Assembly: GCA_027483705.1 (NCBI GenBank)
Contig: JAIXTY010000151.1
Coordinates: forward strand, 1-40,471
Length of the DNA stretch: 40,471 nucleotides
Reading direction: 5' to 3'
DNA from: Rubrivivax sp.
GTDB lineage: Bacteria > Pseudomonadota > Gammaproteobacteria > Burkholderiales > Burkholderiaceae_C
Under the pieces are notes generated by a model. The model ran no database searches, was not told the DNA's origin, and was given only the letters and a program-made list of their open reading frames with translations. Position 1 is the stretch's first letter, and every line of letters starts with the position of its first letter. Position numbers and translations under genes: made by a program. This document shows, in pieces, positions 31,359 to 40,471 of this stretch.

Positions 31359-31951
31359 TCAGCCTGTGCGGCGGAACAGCCGCGCGTACACGGCGCCGGC
31401 CTTCAACTCGCGGAACGGCTCCAGCCCCGGCGGGCAGGCCGGCTCGGTCTCGGCGACCGCGGCCTCCAGGTAGACGAAGCCGCGCTCGGCCACCAGCGGC
31501 GCCGCCACGGCCAGCGCCGGGCCCGCGAGCCCGGCGTCGAACGGCGGGTCCAGCAGCACCAGCTCGAAGGCGGCCCGCGGCGCACGCGCCATCCAGCCCA
31601 GCGCATCGGCGCGCAGCACCTGCACGGCCTGGGCATTCAGCCGCTGGCGCACGGCCAGCAGGCCGGCCACGAGGCGGCCGTCCTGCTCCAGCAGCGTGGC
31701 CGCCGCCGCCCCGCGCGACGCCGCCTCGAAGCCCAGCGCGCCACTGCCGGCAAAGGCATCGAGCACACGCCAGCCCGAGAGATCCTGACCCAGCCAGTTG
31801 AACAGCGTCTCGCGCACGCGGTCGGGCGTGGGGCGCAGGCCGGGGGCATCAGGCACCGGCAGCTTGCTGCGCTTCCACTGCCCTCCAATCAGCCGCACCT
31901 CGCCGGGTGGCCGCGTGGGCCGGACGGCCCCGCGCGGTTTCGCGGGCGGCT

Positions 31952-31955
<4 letters not shown>
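31359..31955 (-). CDS. rsmD: 16S rRNA (guanine(966)-N(2))-methyltransferase RsmD
   Basis: A 198-residue SAM-dependent methyltransferase starting at GTG 31955, which overlaps the hisF stop (GTGA). Motifs: [30 protein letters not shown], the SAM loop [19 protein letters not shown], and the catalytic LDPPF. It methylates G966 of 16S rRNA during 30S assembly. In relatives I would expect M16-type peptidase genes upstream rather than hisF, so the junction with the his cluster is unusual. Confidence 0.94.
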
Positions 31956-32713
<758 letters not shown>

Positions 32714-32723
32714 GCGGCGACTC

Positions 32724-33476
32724 CTAGTTGCCCAGCTCGTCGCTGAGCGCGTCGGCGCGGCGCTGGGCCTCGGCCAGATCCAGATCGCCGGTGTAGATGG
32801 CGCGACCGCAGATCACGCCCGAGACGCCCTCGCGCTCCACGGCGCACAGGGCCTCGATATCGGCCAGGCCGGCCAGACCGCCCGAGGCGATCACGGGCAT
32901 GGTCAGGGCCTGGGCCAGGCGCACCGTGGCCTCGATATTGATGCCGCTGAGCATGCCATCGCGACCGATATCGGTGTAGATCACGCCCTCGACGCCGTAG
33001 TCCTCGAACTTGCGGGCCAGGTCCACGACCTCGTGGCCGGTGAGCTTGCTCCAGCCGTCGGTGGCCACCTTGCCGTCCTTGGCGTCCAGGCCCACGAGGA
33101 TGTGGCCGCCAAAGGCGCTGCAGGCGTCCTTCAGGAAGCCGGGGTTCTTGACGGCGGCCGTGCCGATGATGATGTAGCTCAGGCCGTCGTCCAGATAGCG
33201 CTCGATGGTGTCCAGGTCGCGGATGCCGCCGCCCAGCTGCACCGGGATGTCGTCACCGACCTCGCGGAGGATGGACCGGATGGCGCCCTCGTTGACCGGC
33301 TTGCCGGCAAAGGCGCCGTTCAAGTCGACCAGGTGCAGGCGTCGGGCGCCAGCGTCCACCCAGCGACGGGCCATGGCGGCCGGGTCATCGCCGAAGGTGG
33401 TGGAGGCATTCATATCGCCCTGTTGGAGACGGACGCATTTGCCGTCCTTCAGGTCAATGGCGGGAATCAGCAGCAT
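32724..33476 (-). CDS. hisA: ProFAR isomerase HisA
   Basis: A 250-residue barrel enzyme for the fourth step of histidine synthesis. It has [19 protein letters not shown] with catalytic Asp8, [19 protein letters not shown], a second acidic residue Asp131 in [11 protein letters not shown], and [13 protein letters not shown]. It begins the stretch with a different base style (more ATA/TAT and GATATC-like words) than the genes at lower coordinates. hisF follows after 10 bp; hisH precedes with a 72 bp purine-rich spacer. Confidence 0.97.
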   Translation of the reverse strand: MLLIPAIDLKDGKCVRLQQGDMNASTTFGDDPAAMARRWVDAGARRLHLVDLNGAFAGKPVNEGAIRSILREVGDDIPVQLGGGIRDLDTIERYLDDGLSYIIIGTAAVKNPGFLKDACSAFGGHILVGLDAKDGKVATDGWSKLTGHEVVDLARKFEDYGVEGVIYTDIGRDGMLSGINIEATVRLAQALTMPVIASGGLAGLADIEALCAVEREGVSGVICGRAIYTGDLDLAEAQRRADALSDELGN

Positions 33477-33548
33477 GGCCGAAGTGCAGGTGGTGGTGGA
33501 AAGGAATGGAGCGGAAAAGCGCGGAGGAAGAGGATGACGGGGCGGTCC

Positions 33549-34196
33549 TCAAGGCTTCCACAGCAGGAAGTTGCGATACAGGGCGAGCCCCAGCGCGGCA
33601 CTTTTCTCGGGATGGAATTGGGTGGCAAAAATATTATCCCGGGCCACCGCGCTGGTAAAGCACAGACCGTAGTCGGTCTCGCCCACGCTGTGGTGCGGGT
33701 CCGACGTCGTGGCGTAAAAGCTGTGAACGAAGTAGAACCAGCTCTGGTCGGGCACCTCGCCCCAGACCGGGTGGGGCCGAGCCTGGCGCACGCGGTTCCA
33801 GCCCATCTGCGGCACCTTGTAGCGGCTGCCATCGGGCTGGATCCGGCCCTCCAGCTGGAAGCGCTGCACCCGGCCGGGGATCAGACCCAGACCCGGCGTG
33901 TCCTGCTCCTCGCTGTGGTCCAGCAGCATCTGCATGCCCACGCACACGCCCATCAGGGGCTTGTGCGCTGCGGCATGCAGCACGGCCTCCTTCATGCCGG
34001 ATTCGGCCAGCTCGCGCATGCAGTCGCGCATGGCGCCCTGGCCGGGCAGCACCACGCGCTCGGCGGCATAGACCGCCTCGGGCTCGCTGGTGATCACGAC
34101 CTCCACGCCCGAGCCCTCGGCCGCATGCAGCACGGCCTGCGAGACCGAGCGCAGATTGCCCATGCCGTAGTCGACGACGGCGACGGTCCGTTTCAT
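33549..34196 (-). CDS. hisH: Imidazole glycerol phosphate synthase glutaminase subunit HisH
   Basis: A 215-residue class I glutamine amidotransferase: [12 protein letters not shown] at the start, nucleophile Cys85 in [11 protein letters not shown], and the His/Glu pair in [10 protein letters not shown]. It supplies ammonia to HisF. The protein is about 10 residues longer than the E. coli form. hisB lies one base upstream, consistent with one his operon. Confidence 0.96.
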   Translation of the reverse strand: MKRTVAVVDYGMGNLRSVSQAVLHAAEGSGVEVVITSEPEAVYAAERVVLPGQGAMRDCMRELAESGMKEAVLHAAAHKPLMGVCVGMQMLLDHSEEQDTPGLGLIPGRVQRFQLEGRIQPDGSRYKVPQMGWNRVRQARPHPVWGEVPDQSWFYFVHSFYATTSDPHHSVGETDYGLCFTSAVARDNIFATQFHPEKSAALGLALYRNFLLWKP

Positions 34197-34197
34197 G

Positions 34198-34794
34198 TCA
34201 GAGCGTTCCCTTGGTGGACGGAATCACGCCCGCGCTGCGCGGGTCCAGGGTCATGGCCATGCGCAGCGCGCGGCCAAAGGCCTTGAACATGGTCTCGCAC
34301 TGGTGGTGGGCGTTGTGGCCCTTGAGATTGTCCACATGCAGGCTCACCAGGGCGTGGTTCACAAAGCCCTGGAAGAACTCATAGGTGAGCTGGGTGTCGA
34401 AGGCGCCGATGGAGCCCGCGGTGAACTTGCAGTCCATCTCCAGACCCGGACGGCCCGAGAAATCGATCACCACGCGCGAGAGCGCCTCGTCCAGCGGCAC
34501 ATAGCTGTGGCCGTAGCGGGTGAGGCCCTTCTTGTCGCCCACGGCCTGGGCCACGGCCATGCCCAGCGTGATACCCACGTCTTCCACCGTGTGGTGGCCG
34601 TCGATGTGCAGATCACCTTGGGCCTCGATCTCCAGATCGATCAGGCCGTGGCGCGCGATCTGGTCCAGCATATGGTCGAAGAAGCCGATGCCGGTGTTCA
34701 GCTTGGCCTCGCCCGTGCCGTCCAGATTGACGCGCACGCGGATCTGGGTTTCCTTGGTATTGCGGCTGACTTCCGCGATGCGGGGGGTACTCAT
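34198..34794 (-). CDS. hisB: Imidazoleglycerol-phosphate dehydratase HisB
   Basis: A 198-residue monofunctional dehydratase without the histidinol phosphatase domain of E. coli HisB. Metal-binding motifs are [29 protein letters not shown], and [17 protein letters not shown] separate histidinol-phosphatase must be encoded elsewhere. Its start overlaps the hisC stop (ATGA), so the two are coupled. Confidence 0.97.
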   Translation of the reverse strand: MSTPRIAEVSRNTKETQIRVRVNLDGTGEAKLNTGIGFFDHMLDQIARHGLIDLEIEAQGDLHIDGHHTVEDVGITLGMAVAQAVGDKKGLTRYGHSYVPLDEALSRVVIDFSGRPGLEMDCKFTAGSIGAFDTQLTYEFFQGFVNHALVSLHVDNLKGHNAHHQCETMFKAFGRALRMAMTLDPRSAGVIPSTKGTL

Positions 34795-35879
34795 GAAAGG
34801 CTTTCCTTGAGTGCGGCCAGCATGGCCGTGTTTTCTTCCGGCGTGCCTATGGTCAGGCGCAGGCAGTTGGCCAGCAGGGGGTGCATGGACGAGACGTTCT
34901 TGATCAGCACGCCGCGCGCCTTCATGCCGGCAAAGGCCGCAGCCGCATCGGCCACCCGCGCCAGGATCATATTGCCCTGACTCGGAAAGGGCTGCACGCC
35001 GGGCAGGGCTTGCAGGGCGGCCATCACGCGTTCGCGCTCGGCGCGCAGCACACGCGCCTGCTCGGCATAGACCTCGGCATGTTCCAAGGCAAAGAGGCCG
35101 GCCTCGGCATTGAGCACGCCCACATTGAAGGGTGGGCGGATCTTGTCGATCTCGGCAATCAGGCTCTGCTCGCCCATCAGGTAGCCGATGCGCACGCCGG
35201 CCAGGCCGAACTTGCTCATGGTGCGCATCACCAGCACATGGGCGTACTTGGCCAGCAGGCCCATCGCATCGCGCTCGGCAAAGGGCTGGTAGGCCTCGTC
35301 CATCACCACCAGACTGCCCACCGCACCCGCGGCCTGCACCAGGCGCTCGATCACGGCGGCGTCCCAGAGATTGCCGGTGGGGTTGTTCGGGTAGGCCAGA
35401 TAAATCAGCGCAGGCTGCTCCCGCTCGATCGCGGCCCGCATGGCGGCCTCGTCCAGCTCGAAGTCGGGCGTGAGCGGCACGCCGACGAAGTCCAGGCCCT
35501 GGTAGCGCGCCGAGATGCCGTACATCACGAAGCTCGGCAGCGGCGACAGGATCTTGGCGCCGGGACGGCTGACCGCCATGGTCAGCATGGTGATGATCTC
35601 GTCCGAGCCATTGCCCAGGGTGATGCCGCAGCCCGCGGGCATGCCGGCATGGGCGGCCAGGGCGCGGGCCAGGTCTTGCGTGCGCTCGGCCGGGTAGCGG
35701 TTGATGGCCACCCGTCCCAGGCGCTCGCCCAGCTGCTGCTGCAGCGCCTCGGGCAGGCGGAAGGGGTTCTCCATGGTGTCCAGCTTGATCAGGCCGGCAG
35801 CGCTCTGCACCGCATAAGCCTGGGTGGCGCGCAAATCCTCGCGGATGCGGGCCAGGGCCGGGTTCAGTCTCGGGTCCAT
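34791..35879 (-). CDS. hisC: Histidinol-phosphate aminotransferase HisC
   Basis: Start at ATG 35879 ([18 protein letters not shown]), giving 362 residues; the track start lies inside the toxin gene. It is a class II-type PLP aminotransferase with [38 protein letters not shown], and the PLP lysine in [15 protein letters not shown]. It converts imidazole acetol phosphate to histidinol phosphate. The start codon overlaps the end of the vapC-like gene by 16 bp, so hisC translation may depend on ribosomes leaving that gene; only a distant GGAG is seen upstream. Confidence 0.96.
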   Translation of the reverse strand: MDPRLNPALARIREDLRATQAYAVQSAAGLIKLDTMENPFRLPEALQQQLGERLGRVAINRYPAERTQDLARALAAHAGMPAGCGITLGNGSDEIITMLTMAVSRPGAKILSPLPSFVMYGISARYQGLDFVGVPLTPDFELDEAAMRAAIEREQPALIYLAYPNNPTGNLWDAAVIERLVQAAGAVGSLVVMDEAYQPFAERDAMGLLAKYAHVLVMRTMSKFGLAGVRIGYLMGEQSLIAEIDKIRPPFNVGVLNAEAGLFALEHAEVYAEQARVLRAERERVMAALQALPGVQPFPSQGNMILARVADAAAAFAGMKARGVLIKNVSSMHPLLANCLRLTIGTPEENTAMLAALKESLS

Positions 35880-36319
35880 GTGCTGGGAGGCTCCGTGAGC
35901 AAGGGGTTCAGGATCTGCACGCTGTCGTACTGCGCCGCGTGGGGCAGCTCCAGGCTCAGCAGGCGCTCGCAGCCCTGGGCCTTGGCGGCAGCCACGATCA
36001 GGGCGTCGGCATAGGCCAGGCCGAAGCGGCTTTCGATGGACCAGGCCGACTCCACGGTGGCATGGTCCACGGCCCAGGGATTCCAGCGCTGGTAGCGCCG
36101 CACCTCGGCCCGCGCATCGCCATTGGGCATGGGCGGCTGGATGCGGGTGGTGACCTGGCGGTAGAAGTCGTTGAGCACCTGGGTGGAAACGCGGCCGGCG
36201 CGCTGCTGCCACAGGCTCATCAGCCAGCCCAGGGCGCGGGCGCGCTCGGCCGGCCGGGCGCCATCCTCGCTGAGGATGAGCACCGAGGTGTCCACGAAGA
36301 CGAGGCCGCTGCTGCTCAC
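35864..36319 (-). CDS. vapC: PIN-domain ribonuclease toxin (VapC-like)
   Basis: Start at GTG 36319, which overlaps the antitoxin stop (GTGA), giving 151 residues. PIN-domain acidic sites are visible: the first Asp in [10 protein letters not shown], a carboxylate in [12 protein letters not shown], and Asp in [18 protein letters not shown] final [21 protein letters not shown] matches the end of VapC proteins. Such toxins cut RNA, often tRNA, unless bound by the antitoxin. The pair is lodged between hisD and hisC, and its end runs 16 bp into hisC. Activity is inferred from motifs only. Confidence 0.88.
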   Translation of the reverse strand: MSSSGLVFVDTSVLILSEDGARPAERARALGWLMSLWQQRAGRVSTQVLNDFYRQVTTRIQPPMPNGDARAEVRRYQRWNPWAVDHATVESAWSIESRFGLAYADALIVAAAKAQGCERLLSLELPHAAQYDSVQILNPLLTEPPSTWTRD

Positions 36320-36540
36320 CGGGGCGCCTCGCTGCGGCTGGGGTAAGGCTGGCCGTCCGAGGCCCAGGTGCGCTCGCGGTGCAGCCAGTCCTGCAGCGCC
36401 CGCTCGTAGGCATCGTCCGAGCGCATCTTCTCGGCCAGCATCTCGCCCACCAGGCGCGAGACGCTGGTATTGCGCCGCGCCGCTTCCAGCCGGGCCCACT
36501 CGGCCACGCTGTCTTCCATGGTCACGGTCACGTTCTTCAT
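36316..36540 (-). CDS. vapB: Ribbon-helix-helix antitoxin (CopG/VapB-like)
   Basis: Start chosen at ATG 36540 (MKNVTVTMEDSVAEWARLEA); the track start 12 codons upstream would lie in the operator. The 74-residue protein has a short beta-strand, two helices of the ribbon-helix-helix type (SVAEWARLEAARRNTSVSRLVGEMLAEK), and a charged tail that would wrap the toxin. Overlap with vapC ensures linked translation. The palindromes 18 bp upstream are the expected autoregulatory site. Confidence 0.87.
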   Translation of the reverse strand: MKNVTVTMEDSVAEWARLEAARRNTSVSRLVGEMLAEKMRSDDAYERALQDWLHRERTWASDGQPYPSRSEAPR

Positions 36541-36557
36541 GATGGACCGCAATTTAA

Positions 36558-36586
36558 CACGAAGTTCGTGTTGCACGAACTTCGTG
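36558..36586. promoter_or_regulatory. Nested palindromic operator of the vapBC-like pair
   Basis: Two 13 bp palindromes, CACGAAGTTCGTG (36558-36570) and CACGAACTTCGTG (36574-36586), are separated by TTG and are exact reverse complements of each other, making a 29 bp symmetric site. It lies between the hisD stop (36590) and the antitoxin start (36540). This fits binding by two ribbon-helix-helix dimers. Confidence 0.8.
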
Positions 36587-36589
36587 GTC

Positions 36590-37936
36590 TTACTTCAAGC
36601 GCATCTCCGCCGCCTGCGCATGCCCCTGCAGCCCCTCGCCATAGGCCAGCTCGGCCGCAATGGGGCCCAGCACCTGGGCGCCGGCCTCGCTGACCTCGAT
36701 CAGGCTGCTGCGCTTCTGGAAGTCGTAGACGCCCAGGGGCGAGGAGAAGCGCGCGGTGCCCGAGGTGGGCAGCACATGGTTGGGGCCGGCGCAGTAGTCG
36801 CCCAGGCTCTCGCTGGTGTAGGCGCCCAGGAAGATGGCACCAGCATGGCGCAGCAGGGGCTCCCAGCGATGCGGATCGCGGCTGGACACCTCCAGATGCT
36901 CGGGCGCAATGCGGTTGGAGATCTCGCAGGCCTCCTCCATGGAGCGGGTCTGGATCAGGGCGCCACGGCCCTCCAGCGAGGCACGGATCACATCGCGACG
37001 CGGCATGGTGGGCAGCAGGCGCTCGATGGACTCGCGCACGCGGGCGATGTAGTCGGCATCGGGGCAGAGCAGGATGCTCTGCGCCAGCTCGTCATGCTCG
37101 GCCTGGCTGAAGAGGTCCATGGCCACCCAGTCCGGCGGGGTCGTGCCATCGGCCAGCACCAGGATCTCGCTGGGGCCGGCGATCATGTCGATGCCCACCC
37201 GGCCAAACACATGCTTCTTGGCGCTGGCCACATAGGCATTGCCGGGACCGGTGATCTTGTCCACGCGCGGCACGGTGGCCGTGCCATAGGCCAGGGCCGC
37301 CACGGCCTGGGCGCCGCCGATGGTGAAGGCGCGGTGCACGCCCGCCACATAGGCGGCGGCCAGCACCAGGGGGTTCTTCTCGCCGCGCGAGTCCTTGGAC
37401 GCGCCATCCCTGCGGGCTGGCGTGGGCACCACCATGATGATCTCGGGCACACCAGCCACCTGGGCCGGGATGGCGTTCATCAGCACGCTGCTGGGATAGG
37501 CCGCCTTGCCGCCCGGCACATAGATGCCCACGCGGTCCAGCGGGGTCACTTTTTGCCCCAGCAGGGTACCGTCCTCGTCGCGGTAGCTCCAGCTCTGGCC
37601 GCAGGCGGCTTTTTGCTTCTCGTGATAGCTGCGCACCCGGGCGGCGGCGGCCTCCAGAGCTTTGCGCTGGGCCGGGGTGATGGCCTCGAAGGCGGCCTTG
37701 AGTTCCTCGCGGCTCAGTTCCAGCGCGCCCAGCTGCCCGGCAGACACACCGTCGAAACGGGCGGTGTACTCCAGCACCGCGGCATCGCCGCGAGCACGCA
37801 CATCGGCCAGGATCTCGGCCACGCGGGTCTCGATGGCTGCATCGGTCTCCGCCGACCAGTGCAGCACGCGCTGGAACTCGGCTTCGAACTCGGGGCTGGC
37901 GGTATTGAGCTGGCGCAGATTGAGAGGGGTCGTCAT
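36590..37936 (-). CDS. hisD: Histidinol dehydrogenase HisD
   Basis: Start set at ATG 37936 ([17 protein letters not shown]), 7 bp after the hisG stop; the track start would overlap hisG. The 448-residue zinc enzyme performs the last two oxidations to histidine. Motifs: [58 protein letters not shown], and [10 protein letters not shown]. Directly after its stop come the palindromes and toxin-antitoxin pair that separate it from hisC. Confidence 0.97.
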   Translation of the reverse strand: MTTPLNLRQLNTASPEFEAEFQRVLHWSAETDAAIETRVAEILADVRARGDAAVLEYTARFDGVSAGQLGALELSREELKAAFEAITPAQRKALEAAAARVRSYHEKQKAACGQSWSYRDEDGTLLGQKVTPLDRVGIYVPGGKAAYPSSVLMNAIPAQVAGVPEIIMVVPTPARRDGASKDSRGEKNPLVLAAAYVAGVHRAFTIGGAQAVAALAYGTATVPRVDKITGPGNAYVASAKKHVFGRVGIDMIAGPSEILVLADGTTPPDWVAMDLFSQAEHDELAQSILLCPDADYIARVRESIERLLPTMPRRDVIRASLEGRGALIQTRSMEEACEISNRIAPEHLEVSSRDPHRWEPLLRHAGAIFLGAYTSESLGDYCAGPNHVLPTSGTARFSSPLGVYDFQKRSSLIEVSEAGAQVLGPIAAELAYGEGLQGHAQAAEMRLK

Positions 37937-37943
37937 CGCGATC

Positions 37944-38582
37944 TCACTGGGGAATGGCGGTGGCAAAGGCGTCGATCAGCGCGCGCAGCGGCGCGCGCTT
38001 GAGCTTGAGCGAGGCCTGGTTCACCACCAGGCGGGAGGAGATGTCCATGATGCGCTCCACCTCCACCAGCTTGTTGGCGCGCAGGGTGCTGCCGGTGGAG
38101 ACCAGATCCACAATGGCATCGGCCAGGCCGGTCAGCGGCGCCAGCTCCATGGAGCCGTAGAGCTTGATCAGGTCCACATGCACGCCCTTGTCGGCAAAGT
38201 GCTGGCGGGCGATCTGGGTGTACTTGGTGGCCACACGCAGGCGCGAGCCCTGCTTGACGGCGCTTTCGTAGTCGAAGTCGGCGCGCACCGCCACGCTCAT
38301 GCGGCACTTGGCGATGTTCAGGTCCAGGGGCTGGTACATGCCGGCCAGGCCATGCTCGATCAGCACATCGCGGCCGGCCACGCCCAGGTCGGCGCCGCCG
38401 TACTGCACATAGGTGGGCACGTCGGAGGCGCGCACCAGCACCACGCGCACATCCTCGCGGTTGGTGGGCAGGATGAGCTTGCGCGAGGTCTCGGGGTCTT
38501 CGAGCACCTCGATGCCGGCGGCCTTCAGCAGCGGCAGGGTTTCTTCGAAGATGCGGCCTTTGGACAGCGCCAGGGTGATCAT
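37944..38582 (-). CDS. hisG: ATP phosphoribosyltransferase, short form HisG
   Basis: A 212-residue catalytic subunit for the first step of histidine synthesis ([60 protein letters not shown]). It lacks the C-terminal regulatory domain of long HisG, so it should need the HisRS-like partner HisZ, which is not in this window. It is the first his gene in the visible cluster. The spacer to ibaG (96 bp) holds a hairpin but no murA gene, which often lies here in relatives. Confidence 0.96.
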   Translation of the reverse strand: MITLALSKGRIFEETLPLLKAAGIEVLEDPETSRKLILPTNREDVRVVLVRASDVPTYVQYGGADLGVAGRDVLIEHGLAGMYQPLDLNIAKCRMSVAVRADFDYESAVKQGSRLRVATKYTQIARQHFADKGVHVDLIKLYGSMELAPLTGLADAIVDLVSTGSTLRANKLVEVERIMDISSRLVVNQASLKLKRAPLRALIDAFATAIPQ

Positions 38583-38653
38583 GATTGCTTGTCGTCCTTC
38601 TGCTCGGGGGAGGAGGACGGCAGCGAGTCACCAGCAGGCGCGGCGCATCACCG

Positions 38654-38673
38654 CCATCCGCCTAGACGGATGG
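38654..38673. other. Hairpin between ibaG and hisG
   Basis: CCATCCG and CGGATGG form a 7 bp stem with loop CCTAGA, starting 6 bases beyond the ibaG stop on the minus strand. There is no T run after it, so a terminator role is uncertain; it may shape the leader before hisG. Confidence 0.4.
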
Positions 38674-38678
38674 GGTGT

Positions 38679-38939
38679 TCAGGGATGGTGATGGGCCGGG
38701 GCGGAAGCAGCCTCGGCGGGTGTCAGGGTCTTCATCGACAGCGCGTGGATCTGCTCGCGCATGCGGTCGCCCAGGGCCTGGTAGACCCGCTGATGACGGC
38801 GCACCCGGTTCAGCCCCTCGAACTCGGTGGAGACGATGGTGGCAAAGAAATGCCGGCCGTCGCCTTCCACCTGCAGCTGCTCGCAGCGCAGGCCATCGGC
38901 GATGTATTGCTGGACTTCGGCGGGGGTGGGATCGGCCAT
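38679..38939 (-). CDS. ibaG: IbaG/BolA-family protein
   Basis: Start chosen at ATG 38939 (MADPTPAEVQQYIADGL), giving 86 residues; an ATG four codons upstream is less typical. The BolA fold is seen in CEQLQVEGDGRHFFATIVSTEFEGLNRVRRHQRVYQALGDRM, including the conserved R-H-Q/R-V-Y segment. BolA-like proteins bind monothiol glutaredoxins and iron-sulfur clusters. The C-terminal PAHHHP is an extra His cluster. It lies between an ABC-2 exporter pair and hisG; in many proteobacteria ibaG neighbours mla genes and murA. Confidence 0.9.
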   Translation of the reverse strand: MADPTPAEVQQYIADGLRCEQLQVEGDGRHFFATIVSTEFEGLNRVRRHQRVYQALGDRMREQIHALSMKTLTPAEAASAPAHHHP

Positions 38940-38966
38940 GATGGGCGGCATTCTAGCGGCTGGTGT

Positions 38967-39737
38967 TTAGCCGCGGATTTTGTAACCCCTTCGCAGCAGC
39001 TCCAGCGCAATGGCCGAGACCACCACAAAGGCCGTGCCCACGATGGTCAGGCTCAGCCAGGGCGAGACATCGCTGATGCCGAAGAAGCCCCGGCGGAAGC
39101 CGTCGATCATGTAGAAGAAGGGGTTCAGATGGCTGATGCCCTGCCAGAAGGGCGGCAGCGACTTGATGGAATAGAACACGCCCGACAAAAAGGTCATGGG
39201 CATGATGATGAAGTTCTGGAAGGCCGCCATCTGGTCGAACTTCTCGGCCCAGAGGCCGGCGATCAGGCCCAGCGCGCCCAGCATGCCCGCGCCCAGGGCC
39301 GCGAACACCAGGATCCACCAGGGCTCGGCAAAGCTGGGCGGCGCAAACCACACCGTGACCAGGAACACGCCCGTGCCCACGGCCAGGCCGCGCACCACCG
39401 AGGCGCCCACATAGGCCATGAACCAGGCCCAGTGCGAGAGCGGCGTGACCAGCAGAAAGACCAGATTGCCGGTGATCTTGCTCTGGATCAGGCTGGACGA
39501 GCTGTTGGCAAAGCTGTTCTGCAGCACGCTCATCATCACCAGGCCCGGGATCAGGAAACTGGTGTAGCCCACCGCGTCATAGACCTTCACATGGTCTTCC
39601 AGCACATGGCCGAAGATCAGCAGATAGAGCACGGCGGTGAGCACCGGCGCGGCCACGGTCTGGAAGCTCACCTTCCAGAAACGCAGCACTTCCTTGTAGA
39701 ACAGCGTCCGAGCGCCCTGCAGCTTGATGGCGCTCAT
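38967..39737 (-). CDS. ABC-2 type transporter permease
   Basis: A 256-residue membrane protein with about six helices (TVAAPVLTAVLYLLIFGHVL, SFLIPGLVMMSVLQNSF, VFLLVTPLSHWAWFMAYVGASVVRGLAVGTGVF, FAALGAGMLGALGLIAGLWAE, and a final FVVVSAIALELLRRG). The LNPFFYMIDGFRRGFFG motif is typical of YadH/NodJ-like ABC-2 permeases. With the ATPase encoded upstream (ATGA overlap) it would form an exporter of unknown substrate. Confidence 0.9.
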   Translation of the reverse strand: MSAIKLQGARTLFYKEVLRFWKVSFQTVAAPVLTAVLYLLIFGHVLEDHVKVYDAVGYTSFLIPGLVMMSVLQNSFANSSSSLIQSKITGNLVFLLVTPLSHWAWFMAYVGASVVRGLAVGTGVFLVTVWFAPPSFAEPWWILVFAALGAGMLGALGLIAGLWAEKFDQMAAFQNFIIMPMTFLSGVFYSIKSLPPFWQGISHLNPFFYMIDGFRRGFFGISDVSPWLSLTIVGTAFVVVSAIALELLRRGYKIRG

Positions 39738-40471
39738 GCACCCACTCCTTGTTCTGCGCCATTCATGATTTCGAGAAACACGTCTTCCAGATCGGCGCGG
39801 CCGATCTCCAGGTCTTCCACCGGCACCTGGGCGGCGCGCAGCGTAGCCAGCATGGTTTCCACCTCGGCGGCGTCATGCGCCTTGATCTGCACGATGCGCC
39901 CGGTCACGCGCGACTGCGCGGCCAGCGCCGGCGGCAGGGCCGCATCGGTCTTGAAGCGCAGCATGGTGGAGGCCCGGCCCGAGAGCAGATCGCTGGTTCG
40001 GTCCAGCGCCACGACACGGCCCAGCTTGAGCATGGCGATGCGGTGGCACAAGGCCTCTGCCTCTTCCAGATAGTGCGTGGTCAGCAGCACCGTGTGGCCC
40101 TCGCGGTTCAGGCGCGCGATAAAGGCCCACAGCGTCTGGCGCAGTTCCACATCCACGCCCGCGGTGGGTTCGTCCAGCACGATGACCGGCGGGCGGTGCA
40201 CCAGGGCCTGGGCCACCAGCACCCGGCGCTTCATGCCACCCGAGAGCTGGCGCATATTGGCTTTCGCCTTGTCGGCCAGGCCCAGGTTCTCCAGCAGCTC
40301 ATCGATCCAGGCGCCATTGCCCTTGACGCCGAAATAGCCGCTCTGGATCTCCAGGGCCTCGCGCACGCTGAAGAAGGGATCGAACACCAGCTCCTGCGGC
40401 ACGATGCCCAGGGCGCGGCGAGCGGCGGCGTAGTTGGCCACCACGTCGTGGCCCATCACGGTGACGGTGCC
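39734..40471 (-). CDS. ABC transporter ATP-binding protein, 5' truncated
   Basis: The frame is open to the last base of the window (GTVTVMGHDVV), so the track start at 40459 is internal and the N-terminus with Walker A is missing. The 245 visible residues have the Q-loop region IVPQELVFDPFFSV, signature QLSGGMKRRVLVAQAL, Walker B VIVLDEPTAGVD, and H-loop VLLTTHYLEEAEAL. This is a YadG-like DRA/ABC-2 subfamily ATPase that pairs with the following permease. Confidence 0.92.
   Translation of the reverse strand, partial: GTVTVMGHDVVANYAAARRALGIVPQELVFDPFFSVREALEIQSGYFGVKGNGAWIDELLENLGLADKAKANMRQLSGGMKRRVLVAQALVHRPPVIVLDEPTAGVDVELRQTLWAFIARLNREGHTVLLTTHYLEEAEALCHRIAMLKLGRVVALDRTSDLLSGRASTMLRFKTDAALPPALAAQSRVTGRIVQIKAHDAAEVETMLATLRAAQVPVEDLEIGRADLEDVFLEIMNGAEQGVGA

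Overview
The window looks like chromosome from a high-GC betaproteobacterium of the order Burkholderiales, probably near the Rubrivivax/Leptothrix/Ideonella/Roseateles group. The reasons are near-exclusive G/C in third codon positions, the order lolB-ispE-tRNA-Gln-prs-rplY-pth, the hrcA/nadK/recN cluster, and the protein families themselves. This placement is an inference from gene order and family resemblance; no database was searched.

Layout. (1) 1-995: end of a NagB-II type SIS-domain sugar-phosphate deaminase. (2) 1.07-8.1 kb: a heavy-metal export operon with a CzcI-like His-rich protein, the CzcC-like outer-membrane factor, a membrane-anchored accessory protein, the CzcB-like adaptor, the CzcA-like RND pump and a small periplasmic protein. 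(3) 8.16-10.24 kb: a NhaR-like LysR regulator divergent from a TerC-family membrane protein. (4) 10.24-13.8 kb: sparse sequence, a doubtful small ORF, a fused SecDF translocase and what may be a gene remnant. (5) 13.8-20.2 kb: a DUF808 membrane protein, a CAU-anticodon tRNA-Ile2, hrcA divergent from nadK-recN-rapZ and a Lon-N-domain protein. (6) 20.2-24.2 kb, minus strand: mutM, a dynamin-like GTPase and mutY. (7) 24.2-30.6 kb, plus strand: TPR protein, lolB, ispE, tRNA-Gln, prs, rplY, pth and a small secreted protein. (8) 30.5-40.5 kb, all minus strand: an ABC-2 exporter pair, an IbaG/BolA protein, hisG, hisD, a VapBC-type toxin-antitoxin pair, hisC, hisB, hisH, hisA, hisF, rsmD, coaD and a YfhL-type ferredoxin.

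How the genes work together. The metal cluster has all three parts of a trans-envelope efflux pump plus three His-rich envelope accessories. Two of those accessories appear to share one beta-rich domain. The his cluster encodes most of histidine biosynthesis, with a short-form HisG that needs HisZ from elsewhere. mutM and mutY are two arms of the 8-oxoguanine repair system and sit on either side of a dynamin-like GTPase in one apparent operon. Many neighbours overlap by ATGA or GTGA, so translational coupling is common here.

Main points for a second look: a compact multi-helix RNA element with mutually exclusive pairings between czcI and czcC; a VapBC module with a strong nested-palindrome operator inserted between hisD and hisC; a sharp change in base and codon style near 32.7 kb, at the hisF/hisA junction, which may mark recombination or a chimeric assembly; a fused SecDF in a lineage that normally has separate secD and secF; and an extended -10 promoter spelled with rare codons inside ispE.
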